Positions 45,852 through 54,519 of a DNA stretch of 64,000 nucleotides are shown here, one piece after another. The stretch lies in contig CAWAZS010000014.1 in assembly GCA_963786625.1 (NCBI GenBank), forward strand, positions 62,001-126,000, written 5' to 3'. Made by a program: the position numbers and the translations under genes. Below the pieces are notes generated by a model. That model was not told the DNA's origin. It saw only the letters and a list, made by a program, of their open reading frames with translations, and ran no database searches. The stretch's first letter is position 1. Every line of letters begins with the position of its first letter. This DNA is from CAIWHR01 sp963786625 (GTDB taxonomy: Bacteria; Pseudomonadota; Gammaproteobacteria; Burkholderiales; Casimicrobiaceae).

Positions 45852-46619
45852 GTGACCGAGATTTCGGAGGACGCGAAGCGCAATCGCGAGGGCTGGACCA
45901 GAACCAACGCCGAGTACACGGACGCGAGCGCGAGCCGCGTGTGGGCGGCCGAGGAGATGACCTGGGGCGTGTACGGCGTCCCCGAGGCGTCGATCAACAC
46001 GCTGGGCGAGGTCGCCGGTCTCGACGTCGTCGAGCTCGGCTGCGGCACCGCCTACGTCTCGGCCTGGCTCGCGCGCCGCGGCGCGCGACCGGTCGGCGTC
46101 GACGTGACGCCGGCGCAGCTCGCCACCGCGCGCCGCTGCCAGAGCGAGTTCGGCATCGACTTTCCGCTGATCGAGGCGAGCGCGGAGCAGGTGCCGCTGC
46201 CCTCGGCGAGCTTCGACCTCGCCGTGTCCGAGTACGGCGCGAGCATCTGGTGCGATCCGCGCCGCTGGATACCGGAGGCGCATCGGCTGCTGCGTCCCGG
46301 CGGCCGGCTCTGGTTCCTGCGCAACAGCACGCTGGCGATCCTCTGCTCGTCGGACGCGGGTCCGCCTACCCAGACGTTGCAGCGGCCGCAGCGCGGGCTC
46401 GGGCGCATCGAGTGGCCGGGCGAGATCGGCGTGGAGTGGCAGCTGCCGCACGGCGAGCTCTTTCGCCTGCTGCGCCGCACCGGCTTCGACGTCGTCGACC
46501 TGGTCGAGCTCTATCCGCCCGACGGCGCGACCGATCACTCCTACTACGACGCGTTCTCGGTCGAGTGGTCGCGCAAGTGGCCGAGCGAGGAGATCTGGGT
46601 GGCGGCGAAGCCGCGGTGA
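45852..46619 (+). CDS. SAM-dependent methyltransferase
   Basis: Protein of 255 residues starting at a GTG with GGGAGACG upstream. VVELGCGTAYVSAWLARRGA is SAM motif I, VGVDVTPAQL motif II and FDLAVSEYGASIWCDP motif post-II; HRLLRPGGRLWFLRN is motif III. It is a class I methyltransferase of the Methyltransf_11 type; the substrate is unknown. It is transcribed in line with the two-component genes, with a 41-base gap, and may be their target or only a neighbour. Confidence 0.8.
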   Translation: MTEISEDAKRNREGWTRTNAEYTDASASRVWAAEEMTWGVYGVPEASINTLGEVAGLDVVELGCGTAYVSAWLARRGARPVGVDVTPAQLATARRCQSEFGIDFPLIEASAEQVPLPSASFDLAVSEYGASIWCDPRRWIPEAHRLLRPGGRLWFLRNSTLAILCSSDAGPPTQTLQRPQRGLGRIEWPGEIGVEWQLPHGELFRLLRRTGFDVVDLVELYPPDGATDHSYYDAFSVEWSRKWPSEEIWVAAKPR

Positions 46620-46680
46620 GGGCAGCGCCCGCCCACTCTTCAACGGCACCGCAAGATGCTGAATGCGGCGGTTACAGTGC

Positions 46681-46986
46681 TCACGGGGCCGTCCAGTGCG
46701 AGACCGGCCGAGCGAGGAACTCGTCGAGCGCTATGCCGTCGCCGCCCACGAGCAGCGTCCGCTTCGGCTTGAATTGCGCGGCGAACACGGCCATCCCGGG
46801 CATCGCGACTGGCGCGCGGCCGCTCTTCACCTCGATGGCGACCAGGCGGCGCCCGGCCTGAACCACGAAGTCGACCTCGTGATTGCGCTCGCGACAGTAA
46901 TGGACCTTGCATTCGCCGGCCGCGGCGGCGTCGACGAGGTGCGCGCCGACGGCAGACTCCACGAGCCGGCCCGCAAATCCCGTCAA
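46681..46986 (-). pseudogene. C-terminal remnant of a DUF4143 AAA-type ATPase
   Basis: About 100 residues, GRLVESAVGAHLVDA then HYCRERNHEVDFVVQAGRR and LVAIEVKSGR: the nuclease-like C-terminal DUF4143 domain that normally follows an AAA domain of about 250 residues. All of the ATPase portion is missing, and an upstream stop (about 47035) closes the frame close to the end of nsrR. It is a fragment of a formerly larger gene, probably cut off when the nsrR block arrived or was rearranged. Confidence 0.7.
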
Positions 46987-47029
46987 AGCAGTCGAGTTGG
47001 AGCCGGACTGGATGTTCGGGGCGCCAGGA

Positions 47030-47464
47030 TCAGCCGTGAATCAACGTCTGCTTGAGCGCGCGCGGTTTCTCAACCAAATCCGCGAGTGTGTATTCGTCCA
47101 GTGAATCATAGAGCGCCTCGAAGGCATTGACCAGGATGCCTCTCAGCCTGCAGGACGACGTAATGCGGCATGCCTGCGGGTCGCCCGACAGGCATTCGAC
47201 GATTGGCGCGTTGCCTTCGGCCGCGCGCACGATTTCTCCGATGCGAATCTGCTCGGGGGCGCGGGCCAGGCGAACTCCGCCGCCCTTGCCGCGTACGGTC
47301 TCGACGATACCGGCGCGCGCGAGTCGATGGACGACCTTGATCAGGTGGTTCTCCGAAATGCCGTAGGCCGACGCAATTTCGGGGATCGTCGCGAGCCGCG
47401 TCCGGTCCAGCGCCAGGTACATCAGCACACGCAGCGTGTAGTCGGAAAAGACGGTGAGGCGCAT
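47030..47464 (-). CDS. nsrR: NsrR-like Rrf2-family regulator
   Basis: Protein of 144 residues. The winged HTH is MRLTVFSDYTLRVLMYLALD, then EIASAYGISENHLIKVVHRL and VRGKGGGVRLAR. Three cysteines, Cys91, Cys99 and Cys105 (ECLSGDPQAC, TSSCRL), match the [Fe-S] ligands of NsrR. NsrR represses nitric-oxide-defence genes and releases DNA when NO destroys the cluster. It is divergent from the fpr-nnrS block, which it presumably controls. IscR is the alternative within Rrf2, but no isc genes are near and NnrS is. Confidence 0.85.
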   Translation of the reverse strand: MRLTVFSDYTLRVLMYLALDRTRLATIPEIASAYGISENHLIKVVHRLARAGIVETVRGKGGGVRLARAPEQIRIGEIVRAAEGNAPIVECLSGDPQACRITSSCRLRGILVNAFEALYDSLDEYTLADLVEKPRALKQTLIHG

Positions 47465-47560
47465 CGGTTCTTGAAGGTGTATGGAGGATATTGCTTTTGG
47501 AATCGGGTCGGCGTACGATTAACCGGTATTAATGATACAGCTTTAGTGCGACGGCTGCCG
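47465..47560. promoter_or_regulatory. Candidate NsrR operator and promoter region
   Basis: Just upstream of the nsrR start, AAGGTGTAT (47474-47482) and ATATTGCTT (47488-47496) form a weak dyad with the spacing and flavour of NsrR sites (AAGNTGNATTT arms). A second perfect dyad is ATTAA-CCGGTA-TTAAT at 47518-47533. This AT-rich stretch stands out from its surroundings. Assignment as operators is inference. Confidence 0.45.
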
Positions 47561-47731
47561 AATCGGCGAGGTCGTAGCCGTTGACATGCCAAATGACCGC
47601 CATGACGCCCTCCAGACCCCGCCCGATGTGGGCCACGCCGCGCGACGAGAGCGCTGTTCGCGATGCGGGACGAGACTTTCCCATCGCGGGGTAACCCCGG
47701 CGTCCATCCAGGGAGAGCAATCATCGAGACG

Positions 47732-48562
47732 ATGCTGGAATCGGGAGCGCCCGTCGGATTGGCGAAGCCGCCGCCGGCCGCCGCTGCCAGGTTCACGATC
47801 GAGAACGTCATCGCGGTGCGTCACTGGACGCCGAAGTTGGTGTCGTTCCGAACAAGCCGGGCCCCTGGCTTCCGGTTCACCCCCGGGCACTACACGAGGG
47901 TTGGCCTCGGTGGCGCGGACGACAGTCCGGTCTGGCGGCCGTTTTCGGTCGTGTCCGCGACCTACGACCCGTATCTCGAGTTCGTCGCCACACTGGTGCC
48001 CGGCGGGCAATTCTCCGATCTCCTCGCGGGAATCCGCGAGGGCGCCGCAATGCGTGTGGACAAGTCCAGCTTTGGCTTCCTCACGATCGACCAGTTCGCG
48101 CCCGGGGAGGACCTCTGGCTGCTGGCGAGCGGCACCGGGCTCGGCCCCTTCGTCTCGATCCTGCGCGATCCGGCGACCTGGGCGGCCTTCCGGACCGTCG
48201 TCGTCGTGCACAGCGTCCGCCATGCCGGCGAGCTCGCTTACCGCGACGAGATCGCGGCCATTCCGCACGGGGAGCTGACCGCAATCGAACCGGAGCGATT
48301 GAAGTACCTGCCCGTTGTCACGCGGGAATCCTGCGCGGGTGCGTTGAATGCCCGAATCCCGCAGCTCATCGAGGACGGCCACCTCGAGTCCGCGGCGGGG
48401 ATGAGTCTCGATCCGCGGCGGTCCAGGATCATGGTGTGCGGCAATCCCGACTTGGGGCACGCGTTGCGCCGGCAACTCACCGCGCGAGGCTTCCACGTCA
48501 ATCGGCGCGCCACGCCGGGGCAGCTCGCCTTCGAAAATTACTGGCAAGGAGCGCCCACATGA
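47732..48562 (+). CDS. fpr: Ferredoxin-NADP reductase
   Basis: Flavoprotein of about 276 residues. RFTPGHYTRVGL and WRPFSVVSA bind FAD, LWLLASGTGLGPFVSIL and VVVVHSVRHAGELAY bind NADP, and the C-terminus AFENYW is typical of bacterial Fpr. It moves electrons between NADPH and ferredoxin or flavodoxin. GGGAGAG lies rather far (about 15 bases) from the ATG at 47732, so an earlier start at 47663 is possible. It is first in the NsrR-divergent block and overlaps the truncated ferredoxin gene (ATGA), an apt electron partner. Confidence 0.85.
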   Translation: MLESGAPVGLAKPPPAAAARFTIENVIAVRHWTPKLVSFRTSRAPGFRFTPGHYTRVGLGGADDSPVWRPFSVVSATYDPYLEFVATLVPGGQFSDLLAGIREGAAMRVDKSSFGFLTIDQFAPGEDLWLLASGTGLGPFVSILRDPATWAAFRTVVVVHSVRHAGELAYRDEIAAIPHGELTAIEPERLKYLPVVTRESCAGALNARIPQLIEDGHLESAAGMSLDPRRSRIMVCGNPDLGHALRRQLTARGFHVNRRATPGQLAFENYWQGAPT

Positions 48563-48625
48563 CGTTTGTGGTGACCGAGTCGTGCATCCGCTGCAAGCAC
48601 ACGGATTGCGTGGACGTTTGCCCGA
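48559..48625 (+). pseudogene. fdxA: Truncated 7Fe ferredoxin (FdxA) N-terminus
   Basis: The first 22 residues, MTFVVTESCIRCKHTDCVDV plus CP, match the FdxA N-terminus with its first cluster cysteines. After CP the sequence changes abruptly to unrelated residues in the same frame, and the remaining 80 or so residues including the second cluster motif are absent. Unlike the single-base errors elsewhere this is a loss of a whole segment. A short noncoding piece then leads to the DUF2249 gene. Confidence 0.75.
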
Positions 48626-48682
48626 CGCCAGCCCCCGGACACATGCAGTCCCTATCCTTCAACCAAGACAGGAGTCAGGCCC

Positions 48683-48943
48683 ATGCCCCAACCCGCACAT
48701 GTTCACCTTTCGCCGGATGCGATCTATCCTTTCGACGCACGCGGTGTCGCCAAACGCTTTCGGCATGCCGCCATTTTCGGGGCGCTCGACGCCCTGAATC
48801 ACGGCGAGACCATGCGCTTCGTCAACGACCACGACCCGCTGCCCTTGCTCGACCAGCTCGCGATGCGATACGGAGAGGCGGTCACGATTCGATACGTTCA
48901 ACGCGACCCGGGCGCGATCGTGATCGACTTCGTGAAGAACTGA
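48683..48943 (+). CDS. DUF2249 protein
   Basis: Protein of 86 residues, preceded by GACAGGAG. YPFDARGVAKRFRHAAIFGA then LNHGETMRFVNDHDPLPLL is the DUF2249 pattern (a TusA-like fold lacking the TusA cysteine), and the C-terminus holds IRYVQRDPGAIVIDF. Small proteins of this type recur with hemerythrins, NnrS and denitrification genes, where they may bind haem or NO-derived species. The role is inferred only from context: NsrR, Fpr and NnrS. Confidence 0.85.
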   Translation: MPQPAHVHLSPDAIYPFDARGVAKRFRHAAIFGALDALNHGETMRFVNDHDPLPLLDQLAMRYGEAVTIRYVQRDPGAIVIDFVKN

Positions 48944-49035
48944 AAGGAAGATGGTTCCTTGCCTGGCTGACCGGCGTCGGGGTGCGTGCCGCGTTCGGAT
49001 GGCATGGGGAACCGGCTCACGGCGGTGGAGTCGCA

Positions 49036-49328
49036 ATGAATGACTACGTGAAAGCCTGGCAATGCATTGGCTGCGGAAGGATCGAGGCCCCGCAGACGTG
49101 TATCGGGGTCTGCCAGGATCGCAAGGTCGAGTTTGTCCATGCATCGAGCATGAGGAAGTGCTGGCCCAACTGGACCTGGCGCGTCGGCGGGCGAGTGCGC
49201 TGGAGGCGCTCGCGCGTCGACTCGCAGGCACCACCCCCCACAAGGATGGATGGGAAGCCTCCTACCGCGCGATGCAAGAGCAGGCGCGCTCGATGCTCGC
49301 GGAGTGTCGCAAGGGCGGCAGATGCTGA
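49036..49328 (+). CDS. Small cysteine-pair protein of NO/denitrification loci (frame broken once)
   Basis: About 97 residues, starting at ATG with GGTGGAG upstream. The N-terminus WQCIGCGRIEAPQTCIGVCQ holds a CxxC and two further Cys, likely metal or cluster binding. The rest is helical (EHEEVLAQLDLARRRASALE, AMQEQARSMLAECRKG). The two parts are in different frames joined near 49142, where one base seems missing. I know this protein as an unnamed companion of nnrS genes. Its stop overlaps the nnrS start, which indicates translational coupling. Confidence 0.7.
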
Positions 49329-50513
49329 AGATTGACGACCCCCAGCCGCAGCGGAGTGCCGCTTCCACCGGCTTTGCGCTCTGGAACCTGGGCTTTCGAC
49401 CGTTCTACCTGCTCGCCAGCAGCTTTGCCGCGTTGTCGATCCTGCTCTGGGTCTGCCAGTACACGGGCCATCTTCCCGCCATGTATGTGCGAAGCCCGTC
49501 GTGGCACGGCCACGAGATGCTGTACGGCTACACGCTGGCTGTGGTGGCGGGGTTCCTCCTCACGGCCGTCCGCACCTGGACCGGGAAGCCGACACCCGCG
49601 GGCGTGCCGCTGATGGCACTCGCGGCGCTTTGGGTGGCCGGCCGCGTGCTGGTGCTGACGCCCTTCGCCACCGCGGCCGCAGTCGTCAATGCGGCGTTTC
49701 CGGTGGCCGTCGCCATCGGGATAGGCATCCCCATCGTGCAGAGCCGGAACCGGCGAAACTACTTCTTCATCGCGCTGCTGTTGCTGCTCGGGCTCGCGGT
49801 GCTTGCGTTTCATTTCGCACATCTGGGCATGCTCCCGTGGCCGGAGCGAGCGAGCCTGCAGGTTGGTCTCGATGTCGTCCTGTTCATCCTGGCAGTGATG
49901 GGCGGACGGGTGATTCCGATGTTCACCAACAACGGCGTACCGGGTGTGAAAGCGACACGTCACCCTGTGGTCGAGAAACTCGCGCTGGGTGGCGTGCTTC
50001 TGTTGCTTGCGGCCGATCTGCTGCAGGTTCCCCCGCTGGTTATCGCCGGGGTCGCGTTGGCTCGTAGCCGTTGCCCACGCCGCACGACTTTACCTCTGGC
50101 AGCCGTGGCGGACGCTCGGCACGCCGATTGTGTGGGTCCTGCACGTGGCCTACGGCTGGATTGTCGTCTATCTCGCGCTACGCGGATTTGCCGCGCTCGG
50201 CTTCGTGGACGAACTGCTGGCGGTGCATGCACTGACGGTCGGGGCGATCGGCGGCATGACGATCGGCATGATGACGCGCACGGCGCGCGGCCACACCGGG
50301 CGCCCGCTCGTGGCGGATTACTTCGAAGTGGCCTGCTACGCTCTCGTCGTGCTCGCCGCCGCGCTACGCGTCTTCGGCGGCATGCTGTTGCCCGACGCGT
50401 ATATGGCGACGGTCGTAGCCTCGGGCATTTGCTGGTCCGCCGCGTTCGCACTCTACGCAGTGCGCTATTGGCCGGTCTTGTCGCGGCCACGGCTCGATGG
50501 CAAGCCCGGATAG
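49322..50513 (+). CDS. nnrS: NnrS family haem/copper membrane protein (frame broken once)
   Basis: About 397 residues with around twelve hydrophobic segments. FALWNLGFRPFYLLASSFAA, WHGHEMLYGYTLAVVAGFLL and GGRVIPMFTNNGVPG are NnrS signatures, including the His residues thought to bind haem. NnrS relieves nitrosative stress, for example by limiting iron-nitrosyl formation; it is widespread in NsrR/NnrR regulons. An extra base near 50065 (GTCGCGTTGGCTC) separates VIAGVA from WLVAVAHAARLYLW. Probably under NsrR control with the genes upstream. Confidence 0.9.
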
Positions 50514-50651
50514 TTGCACGCGTTCTGCGAAGTTCCTGTGGCTACCCAACGTGCTTCGGGCCGGCAGGCCTGCGATGCATCGACCGGCCGGCGGTCGCGT
50601 GACTCAGACCTGCAAGCAGTATCGCGCGCAAGGACACGTTAGAATTTCAGA

Positions 50652-52073
50652 ATGCAGAAGGATCGTTTCCTCATGCAGCCAGACCGCCGAGCTTCGCTGA
50701 AGGCGGGCATCGCGGCGCTCGAGCACGGTTTGGTGGAGCGCCGCCAGACTGTCCGGCTTTGCTTTCTCGCTGCCCTGGCCGGCGAGCATACGCTGCTCAT
50801 CGGTCCGCCAGGTACCGCGAAAAGCGAACTGGCCCGCCGCCTGCACACGGCCTTCCGCGATGCGAGCTACTTCGAGCGGCTGCTGACCCGCTTTTCCGTG
50901 CCCGAGGAGATCTTCGGGCCGTTGTCGATAAAGGCGCTGGAAGAGGATCGCTATGAGCGGCACACCGCCGGCTTCCTGCCTGACGCCTCGATCGCCTTCA
51001 TCGACGAAGTGTTCAAGGCGAACAGCGCCATTCTCAATGCACTTCTCACCTTGCTCAACGAGCGTCAATTCGACAACGGTGCCGGACGGCAGAGCTGCCC
51101 CCTCATCAGCGTCATCGGCGCGACCAACGACGTTCCGGAAGGCGAAGTGGCCGAAGCATTCTTCGACCGCTTTCTGGCGCGCCTGCCGGTTGCGCCCGTG
51201 AGCGCCGCTGGCTTCGGTGAATTGCTTCGGGCAGGACCCCACTGCGGTTGGGTACCGCCTCCGCCCGGATCGGGATTGGGCGAGGGCGATCTTCTCGCGC
51301 TGACGAATGACGCACTGGCGGTAGAGGTTCCTGCCGCCGTCGTCGCCGTGCTTGGCGAATTGCGCCAGCACCTCGCCGCGGAGCAGTTCTACGTATCCGA
51401 CCGTCGCTGGGTAAAGATCGTCTGGCTGTTGCGCGTTGCCGCAGCCAGTGAGGGTCGCGCAGCGATCGCGCTGTGGGATCTCCTGCTGCTGCCGTGGCTT
51501 ACCGCGTTCGACGCTGCGCGGCAGGCGAAAGTGGCCGACTGGCTGGCAACCCGGCTCGGCGTGCGGGAAGCGTTCTCGCCAACCCGCCTCACGCGGGTGA
51601 TCGAGGCGTTCGAGGCCCAACTCGACGCGGAACTGAAGGCCAACGATCTGGACTACGACGAATCCGGCCGCCTGCAGTTCTCCAGCACCGATCTGGCCGC
51701 CATCATCGGCGATGCCAAAGGAGGTGCCGCGGCGCCACGCATCAAATACAGTCGCGCTCGCCGCTACGGAGAGACGCACATCGGGGCCCGCGTCGCCCAG
51801 ATCGATGCGCTCATCTTGCGCATTGCGGACTATGCCAGCGAGATCGCCGCCCACAGGGAAAGTCTTGCGGCATACCGGGCGCAGACCCTGTGGCTCGACG
51901 AAAGCCTGACGGATCGGGCCGCAGCGAGCCTGGACGCCACCGCGGCAGCCATCGACAACCTCGCCGAGCGGGCGGGCTCCGTGCGCGCAGGTTTCATGGG
52001 ACTGCCAAGGCTGACGGAAGACAGCAGCGTGCGCCCGGAACCGGTTGCGCACGAATCGCTGGACGAAGCTTGA
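50652..52073 (+). CDS. ravA: RavA-like MoxR-family AAA+ ATPase
   Basis: Protein of 473 residues. Walker A GPPGTAKS at 51-58, Walker B FIDE at 116-119, and RavA-specific stretches TRFSVPEEIFGPLSIKALEE, ANSAILNALLTLLNERQF and FYVSDRRWVKIVWLLRVAAA. A helical coiled region (about 390-450) replaces the LARA domain of E. coli RavA. MoxR ATPases work with VWA partners to remodel protein complexes; E. coli RavA-ViaA acts on respiratory complexes. The partner is encoded immediately downstream (TTGA overlap). It lies after nnrS with a 138-base gap, so it may be a separate unit. Confidence 0.85.
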   Translation: MQKDRFLMQPDRRASLKAGIAALEHGLVERRQTVRLCFLAALAGEHTLLIGPPGTAKSELARRLHTAFRDASYFERLLTRFSVPEEIFGPLSIKALEEDRYERHTAGFLPDASIAFIDEVFKANSAILNALLTLLNERQFDNGAGRQSCPLISVIGATNDVPEGEVAEAFFDRFLARLPVAPVSAAGFGELLRAGPHCGWVPPPPGSGLGEGDLLALTNDALAVEVPAAVVAVLGELRQHLAAEQFYVSDRRWVKIVWLLRVAAASEGRAAIALWDLLLLPWLTAFDAARQAKVADWLATRLGVREAFSPTRLTRVIEAFEAQLDAELKANDLDYDESGRLQFSSTDLAAIIGDAKGGAAAPRIKYSRARRYGETHIGARVAQIDALILRIADYASEIAAHRESLAAYRAQTLWLDESLTDRAAASLDATAAAIDNLAERAGSVRAGFMGLPRLTEDSSVRPEPVAHESLDEA

Positions 52074-53632
52074 GCACATCGCGTCAGCATCCGCTGCTGT
52101 TCGAAGCCAAGGAAGGACGCCTCGAGGCACTCGACCGGCTCGCGCCGTCACTCTGGCTCGGCGGCCTGACCAATTCTCAAGGCACTCTGGAGCCGCGCCT
52201 GCAATCGCTTGCTGCGTTGCGTGAAGCGCTCCTGGCGGGGGTCATACCTTCGTTGGAGACATGGTGCTGGCCACCCCGTGGAATCGCCCAGCCATTGCAT
52301 GAAGCGATCACCCACCTCGGCATCGCCGGGTTTTGCCATGGACAGACGGAGCTCACGGATACCGTTGCGATGAGCCTGTTGTTTCATCTCGATTTCATCG
52401 TCGACTATCAGGATCGGGGTGCCAGTGAGCCCGATGCCGTGCGAATGGCAATCGACGCGTTTGTGGAGGATTGGTCGGAGCGCTGTGGCGAGATCAGTGA
52501 GCTGATCGAGGTTTTTGGCCGGCCGCCGGATGACGGCAAGAACACCCGCTGGGACCGGATTCACGGCCTGCTGCGGTCCTCGGGATGGCAGGAGGTGTTG
52601 CGCATTCGCCGGCTGCTCGAGCGGCTGCCGGAATTGGCGCGAGTCATTCGCGCCCTCGGCCGATGCCGTCAGTCGGATGAGACCGACGCCCGCAGCCCGA
52701 TCACCGTCGATGTCGTGGACGATGCCGTCGCTCGACGTCCGGAAGGCAAGACGGTGCACATCCCGGACATGCCCGGAGAGACCCGGGGCATCTACCGTTC
52801 GGATCGGATCGCCCGCATGCTGCCCGCCGAGGCCATGCTCCTCGGCCATCCGCGCCTGCGCCTCGTGTGGCATGCCCGCCGGGCGGAACGCACACTCCTC
52901 AGTTACGAGGACGACGATCGCATGGAAGAGGTGCGACTGCATCGATCCAGGGTCCTGCGCCCGCGTCCCAGTTCGCAACCGGGCCAACGACTCGAAATGG
53001 GGCCGATTCTGATCTGCGTCGATACCTCGGGCTCCATGCAGGGGGGCGCCGAAGAGGTGGCCAAGGCCGTCGTTCTGGAGGCCATGCGCACTGCCCATGC
53101 CCAGCGTCGTCGCTGTCACGTCTTTGCCTTTGGCGGCCCGGACGAGTTGATCGAAATGGAATTGGCCGTGGATAGCGGCGGCATCGACGCTCTCATTCGA
53201 TTTCTCGGGCAGGCGTTTCGTGGCGGTACCGACATCTGCGGCCCCCTGGAACGGGTAATCGCCAAACTCGAAGACCAGCATTGGCAGTTGGCCGACCTTC
53301 TGATCGCGTCCGACGGCGAATTCGGCGCCACGCCGGCACTTGCTGCCCGCCTCGATGCCGTGAAGCGCGACCTGGGGCTGCGCGTGCAGGGTGTACTGAT
53401 AGGCGATCGGGAGACTGTCGGCTTTCTGGAAATTGCCGACAGCATCTTTCCGATCCGCGACTGGCGACGCTACGGCGGATCCAACGCGGATCCCCCGATA
53501 CCTACGCACCGCCTTACGGCGATGTATTTTCCCGGGGCGCTGCGCAACAAGGAGAATCGCCATTCGACGGTCTCAGGAGATGTCGCGGCGGCAACGCTCC
53601 TCGGCCCGCGCCGTAGCGAGCCGATCCAGTGA
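52070..53632 (+). CDS. viaA: ViaA-like VWA-domain protein
   Basis: Protein of about 520 residues. The C-terminal VWA domain carries the MIDAS metal site DTSGS at about residues 318-322 plus the Thr of FRGGTDICGPL and Asp of IASDGEFG, all intact. The N-terminal 300 residues are helical as in ViaA, with LLEALDRLAPSLW-like segments. It starts at a TTG overlapping the ravA stop, so the two are coupled. It is the cofactor and substrate adaptor for the ATPase. Length is a little more than E. coli ViaA (483). Confidence 0.85.
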   Translation: MSTSRQHPLLFEAKEGRLEALDRLAPSLWLGGLTNSQGTLEPRLQSLAALREALLAGVIPSLETWCWPPRGIAQPLHEAITHLGIAGFCHGQTELTDTVAMSLLFHLDFIVDYQDRGASEPDAVRMAIDAFVEDWSERCGEISELIEVFGRPPDDGKNTRWDRIHGLLRSSGWQEVLRIRRLLERLPELARVIRALGRCRQSDETDARSPITVDVVDDAVARRPEGKTVHIPDMPGETRGIYRSDRIARMLPAEAMLLGHPRLRLVWHARRAERTLLSYEDDDRMEEVRLHRSRVLRPRPSSQPGQRLEMGPILICVDTSGSMQGGAEEVAKAVVLEAMRTAHAQRRRCHVFAFGGPDELIEMELAVDSGGIDALIRFLGQAFRGGTDICGPLERVIAKLEDQHWQLADLLIASDGEFGATPALAARLDAVKRDLGLRVQGVLIGDRETVGFLEIADSIFPIRDWRRYGGSNADPPIPTHRLTAMYFPGALRNKENRHSTVSGDVAAATLLGPRRSEPIQ

Positions 53633-53671
53633 ATCGTTGCCTGCATTGCCGCGGACCGGGGATGATCGCCG

Positions 53672-54511
53672 ATGAGTTTTGCCGCTGATTACCTGGCGCA
53701 ACTGGAAACCATTGCAGGCGAAGGTCGAGTGCCTCGCATCCGGGCTCTCCATCTGCCGCCGGTCCGGCCGATTCAGGACAACAGAGGAGAGTTCTGCGCT
53801 TTGGAACTCGAGGATGGTTCTCTCGGCCTTTCGTATGTCCTGCTCGACGATACCCTGGCGCAGCTCTCCAACGAGATCGCCAATCTCGGGCTGGCCGGCG
53901 CTGATCCAGTGGCGGTGGCGCGCCGCTACGCCAGCGAAGGCGGACTGTGGAAGACCATCGGATTCGCTGCCGCCAATGCACTCACGCGCTGCCTGTTCGA
54001 CCGCGCAGGCTTCCGCCCGGACGACAGTACCGACTCCATAGGGCAGATGAACCCTCGGCCTGACGACCACATCGGGATGATCGGACTCTTCACGCCCCTG
54101 ATCGGTCGGATCCTGGTGACCGGCGCCCGGCTCACGGTGGTTGAATTGAAGCCGGAGTTGGCCGGGAACAGAGAGGGCTACAGCGTGACACTCGATCCCG
54201 GCGCGCTTTCGGATTGCACCAAGGTGATATCCACGAGCACGCTGCTGCTGAACGACACGCTCGATCGCATGGTGGCTTGCTGCCACAAGGCCCGGTGGTT
54301 CGCGATGGTCGGACCCAGCGCAGGATGCCTGCCTGATGCGTTGTTCTCGCGCGGCGTGACCCTCGTTGGGGGCACCTGGGTCAACGACCGGAAGGCGTTC
54401 GTTGCGGCGCTGAAAGGCGGCGAGCCGCTTGGCGACCACGCCAGCAAGTTTGCATTGACCGCTGCGAGTTATCCGGGGTGGCGCGCATTGATGCAAAGAG
54501 CCGGCACGTAG
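53672..54511 (+). CDS. DUF364/DUF4213 protein, putative metal-binding
   Basis: Protein of 279 residues. The N-terminal half has the DUF4213 pattern (ALELEDGSLGLSYVLLDD, EGGLWKTIGFAAANALTRCL) and the C-terminal half the DUF364 Rossmann-like domain (HIGMIGLFTPLIGRILVTGA, KVISTSTLLLNDTLDRMV, AMVGPSAGCLPDALFSRGV). DUF364 has been proposed to chelate heavy metals and occurs near molybdenum or Fe-S related genes in some genomes. It follows the ViaA-like gene after 39 bases on the same strand, so it likely belongs to that unit. I have no specific function. Confidence 0.8.
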   Translation: MSFAADYLAQLETIAGEGRVPRIRALHLPPVRPIQDNRGEFCALELEDGSLGLSYVLLDDTLAQLSNEIANLGLAGADPVAVARRYASEGGLWKTIGFAAANALTRCLFDRAGFRPDDSTDSIGQMNPRPDDHIGMIGLFTPLIGRILVTGARLTVVELKPELAGNREGYSVTLDPGALSDCTKVISTSTLLLNDTLDRMVACCHKARWFAMVGPSAGCLPDALFSRGVTLVGGTWVNDRKAFVAALKGGEPLGDHASKFALTAASYPGWRALMQRAGT

Positions 54512-54519
54512 AGGCTGCG

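Noticed and set aside
53672..54511. DUF364 gene as part of a molybdenum or nitrogenase system
   Set aside because: No molybdenum cofactor or nitrogenase genes are adjacent; the tup locus is 5 kb away with unrelated genes between.
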